NCBI GenBank assembly: GCA_937141995.1
Contig: CAKZQX010000168.1
Span: forward strand, 1 to 5,789
DNA: 5,789 nucleotides
DNA from: an uncultured Chloroflexaceae bacterium
GTDB lineage: Bacteria > Chloroflexota > Chloroflexia > Chloroflexales > Chloroflexaceae
Direction of reading: 5' to 3'
This document shows, piece by piece, positions 3,773 to 5,789 of the stretch (position 1 is its first letter; every line of letters begins with the position of its first letter). The notes under the pieces are model-generated. The model saw nothing but the letters and a program-made list of their open reading frames with translations. It was not told the DNA's origin and ran no database searches. Position numbers and translations under genes: made by a program.

Positions 3773-5761
3773 ATGACCACAACTATTGCAGATGTTCAAG
3801 CGGAAAATGTACAGCTCAAGCAGCGTGTAGCTGCATTGGAGCAGATGCTCACTGAACGGACGCAACCCGCAGAGGCAGACCCGCATGCCGCTGCCCCGCA
3901 TGCGCGTATAGATCTGTTCGGTGTCCCGATTGAGTGGCAACTCGATGCCGGCATCTGTACCTTTCAGGGTGCAGCCGTTGCAACAATGTTCATTGAACCG
4001 ACGCTGGCCGGGTTGATGTCCGGGTTCCAGAAGATGGTCGGCAGCGAACGCTTTTTCCTGGCGATGCAGAGTGAGGGACGGCGTAATATCAATATCGACT
4101 GGGAGATTATTACCAGTCGGCCTGATTTTGCCCAGGGTTTCGCCGCCTGGTCGCGCTTTCCAATTCTGGCCGGCTGGGGGCACTGGGAGCTGCTGTCGCT
4201 GGATCATGCAAAGCAGGAAGCACGCATCCGGGTGCAGAATAGTTTTGAGGGACTCTATCAGCGTGCGCTGGGAGTCTGCTGGGGCAGTGGTGTTGCTGCC
4301 GGCAAATGCTCCGGGATCTTCTCGCTGCTCTTTGAGACGGAGTGCTGGGCGGAACAGGTTGAATTTATTGCCCGGGGTGATGCCTGCGATACTTTTGTGG
4401 TGCGTCCATCGGATCGGTCAATTGAGCAGGAGATCGACCAGTTACTCGCAAGTGATGCCGCCACCCGCGCGGATCTGGCGGTCGCATTGCAGAAACTTCA
4501 AGCGGAGATTGAGCAGCGGAAGCAGATTGAGGCCGAGTTGCGCCGGAGCCAGTCACTGTTGCAGGGGTTGATTGACGGTCTGCCTGCCGGAGTGATCGCA
4601 AAAGATGGTGGCGGGCGTTACCTGATTGCCAATACCTTTGCTGCGCAAAGAGTCGGGTGTATGCCGGACGAACTGATCGGGCTGACGGACTTCGATATTC
4701 TGTCATCCGAGGAGGCGAGTGCAGCCACGGCGCGTGAACAGCAGGTATTTGCCACCGGAAACCCGGTTGAGCGTGAGGTTAGTGTGTCGCTGGTGGGAGG
4801 AACACTTACGTTTCTTGCCACAAACTTTCCCATCCGCGACGACCAGGGCAATTTGTATGCGGTGGGTGGTATCGGCCTGGATATCACGGAGCGTAAGCGG
4901 GCCGAAGCGCAACTGCAGATCTTCAAAGCCCTGGCTGAGAGTTCGCCTGATGCAATCGGTATTGCTGCTCCCGATGGTATTATTAGCTATGCCAACCAGT
5001 CTTTGCAGCAGATGTTTGGCTATGATAATGCAACGGTTGGTATGCTGAATACGACACTGTTTACTGATGTGGATCAACGTGAACGCATACCTGCCTTGAT
5101 GGGGGAAATCTCGACGCGGGGGGCATGGACCGGCTTGCTCACCGGAAGACGCCAGGACGGTAGCACCTTCCCGGCGCAGGTGTCTGCCTTTGCTATTAGT
5201 GATAGCCAGGGCAACCTGTTGGCCTTGCCGGCGATCATCCGTGATATGAGTGAGCAACAGCGCCAGGAAACCGAACGGACCGCACTTCAGCAGCAGGTCA
5301 TCGATGCACAGCGGGATGCCCTGCGTGAATTGTCGAGCCCGCTCATTCCGATTTCTGAGGATGTGGTGATTATGCCGCTGATCGGGACAATTGACAGCGG
5401 GCGGGCGCAACAGGTGTTGGAAGTGCTGCTGGAAGGTGTGGCGCAGCATCAGGCCGAACTGGTGATCCTGGATATTACCGGCGTATCGGTGGTGGATACC
5501 CAGGTCGCGCAGGCGTTGGTCCGGGCAGCCCAGGCGGTGAAGTTGCTGGGCGCGCAGGTCATGCTGACCGGCATTCAGCCCCAGATTGCGCAGACGCTGG
5601 TTCACCTGGGAGTTGAACTGAGTGGTATTATCACGCGGGGTAGTTTGCAGGCTGGAATCAGTGCGGCACTGGAGCGCCCGGCAACAGCATCATCTGCTAC
5701 CAATCGAGACCCATCACGACAAATGATGATGCGTTCTTTCAATCCAGATGTTAGGGAATGA
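3773..5761 (+). CDS. V4R-like/PAS/PAS/STAS sensor, RsbR-type stressosome protein
   Basis: This 662-residue soluble protein has no membrane segment. In order: a short coiled coil (about 5-30); a domain at about 45-213 whose end (CWGSGVAAGK at 169-178, ARGDACDTFVVRP at 200-212) resembles V4R small-molecule-binding domains; a helical linker (about 215-262); PAS 1 (about 263-372, ending GIGLDITERKRAEAQL); PAS 2 (about 383-495, with SPDAIGIAAPDG and a PAC-like IIRDMSE); a linker helix (about 496-519); and STAS (about 520-635). The STAS begins ELSSPLIPI and contains ILDITGVSVVDTQVAQALV and GIQPQIAQTLVHLG, close to RsbR proteins. In Bacillus, RsbR and RsbS form the stressosome, and RsbT phosphorylates threonines in the RsbR STAS domain to release signalling. 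Candidate threonines here are 569, 576 and 608. There is no kinase, cyclase or DNA-binding domain, so output is probably by protein contact. No RsbS or RsbT is in the window. Start is the ATG at 3773, with GGAG upstream. Domain order and STAS are confident; V4R is moderate. Confidence 0.88.
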   Translation: MTTTIADVQAENVQLKQRVAALEQMLTERTQPAEADPHAAAPHARIDLFGVPIEWQLDAGICTFQGAAVATMFIEPTLAGLMSGFQKMVGSERFFLAMQSEGRRNINIDWEIITSRPDFAQGFAAWSRFPILAGWGHWELLSLDHAKQEARIRVQNSFEGLYQRALGVCWGSGVAAGKCSGIFSLLFETECWAEQVEFIARGDACDTFVVRPSDRSIEQEIDQLLASDAATRADLAVALQKLQAEIEQRKQIEAELRRSQSLLQGLIDGLPAGVIAKDGGGRYLIANTFAAQRVGCMPDELIGLTDFDILSSEEASAATAREQQVFATGNPVEREVSVSLVGGTLTFLATNFPIRDDQGNLYAVGGIGLDITERKRAEAQLQIFKALAESSPDAIGIAAPDGIISYANQSLQQMFGYDNATVGMLNTTLFTDVDQRERIPALMGEISTRGAWTGLLTGRRQDGSTFPAQVSAFAISDSQGNLLALPAIIRDMSEQQRQETERTALQQQVIDAQRDALRELSSPLIPISEDVVIMPLIGTIDSGRAQQVLEVLLEGVAQHQAELVILDITGVSVVDTQVAQALVRAAQAVKLLGAQVMLTGIQPQIAQTLVHLGVELSGIITRGSLQAGISAALERPATASSATNRDPSRQMMMRSFNPDVRE

Positions 5762-5789
5762 TTGGGAGATAATTGTTCAGCGCCATCCG

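Noticed and set aside
4703..5605. 300-residue minus-strand open frame opposite the PAS/STAS gene
   Set aside because: It is an antisense shadow of a clearly real gene. The translation is rich in His, Gln, Arg and Leu with no recognisable domain.
5758..5789. Possible next gene overlapping the PAS/STAS stop
   Set aside because: The ATG in the ATGA overlap meets a stop after four codons. A TTG at 5773 has a purine run only 4 bases away and too little sequence follows to judge.

Overview
The window is one end of a draft or metagenomic contig. Bases 1-19 are the 3' part of an Illumina library adapter, so the organism's own DNA starts at about base 20. The genes are GC-rich. The protein set is a hydrogenase maturation factor, a Crp/Fnr regulator, a Yip1-like membrane protein and a PAS/STAS protein of RsbR type. 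This mix, and the wording of the STAS domain, most resembles Chloroflexota, possibly the filamentous Chloroflexales. That assignment rests on recalled resemblance and is only moderately secure.

Layout. Bases 20-42 hold the last codons of an upstream gene whose stop overlaps the start of hypE; the position suggests hypD. hypE (39-1067, +) is complete and ends in the essential Pro-Arg-Ile-Cys tail. Bases 1068-1432 carry a 175-bp nested-palindrome element (1123-1297) and an intrinsic terminator (1357-1395) for the convergent Yip1-like gene (1433-2080, -). Upstream of that gene, bases 2153-2585 hold two abutting non-coding miniature elements, A (2161-2375) and B (2384-2577). They share terminal inverted repeats and two conserved GC-rich internal blocks, lie in opposite orientation, and have unrelated perfect palindromes at their centres. 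The core of B is a textbook bidirectional intrinsic terminator. Next come a Crp/Fnr-family regulator (2654-3349, -, GTG start), a low-GC divergent spacer (3350-3772) with a possible gene remnant, and a 662-residue V4R-like/PAS/PAS/STAS protein (3773-5761, +). The last 28 bases hold no recognisable gene.

How the parts relate. HypE makes the cyanide ligands of [NiFe]-hydrogenase, so a hyp operon and probably hydrogenase genes should lie to the left, beyond the contig end. The Crp/Fnr protein and the V4R/PAS/STAS protein are divergent neighbours. Both look like environmental sensors, but nothing in the sequence proves that they regulate each other or hydrogenase. The most distinctive part of the window is the palindromic element pair at 2153-2585: one family of ends and internal blocks carrying exchangeable central hairpins, placed between the putative Yip1-gene promoter and the 3' end of the Crp/Fnr gene.
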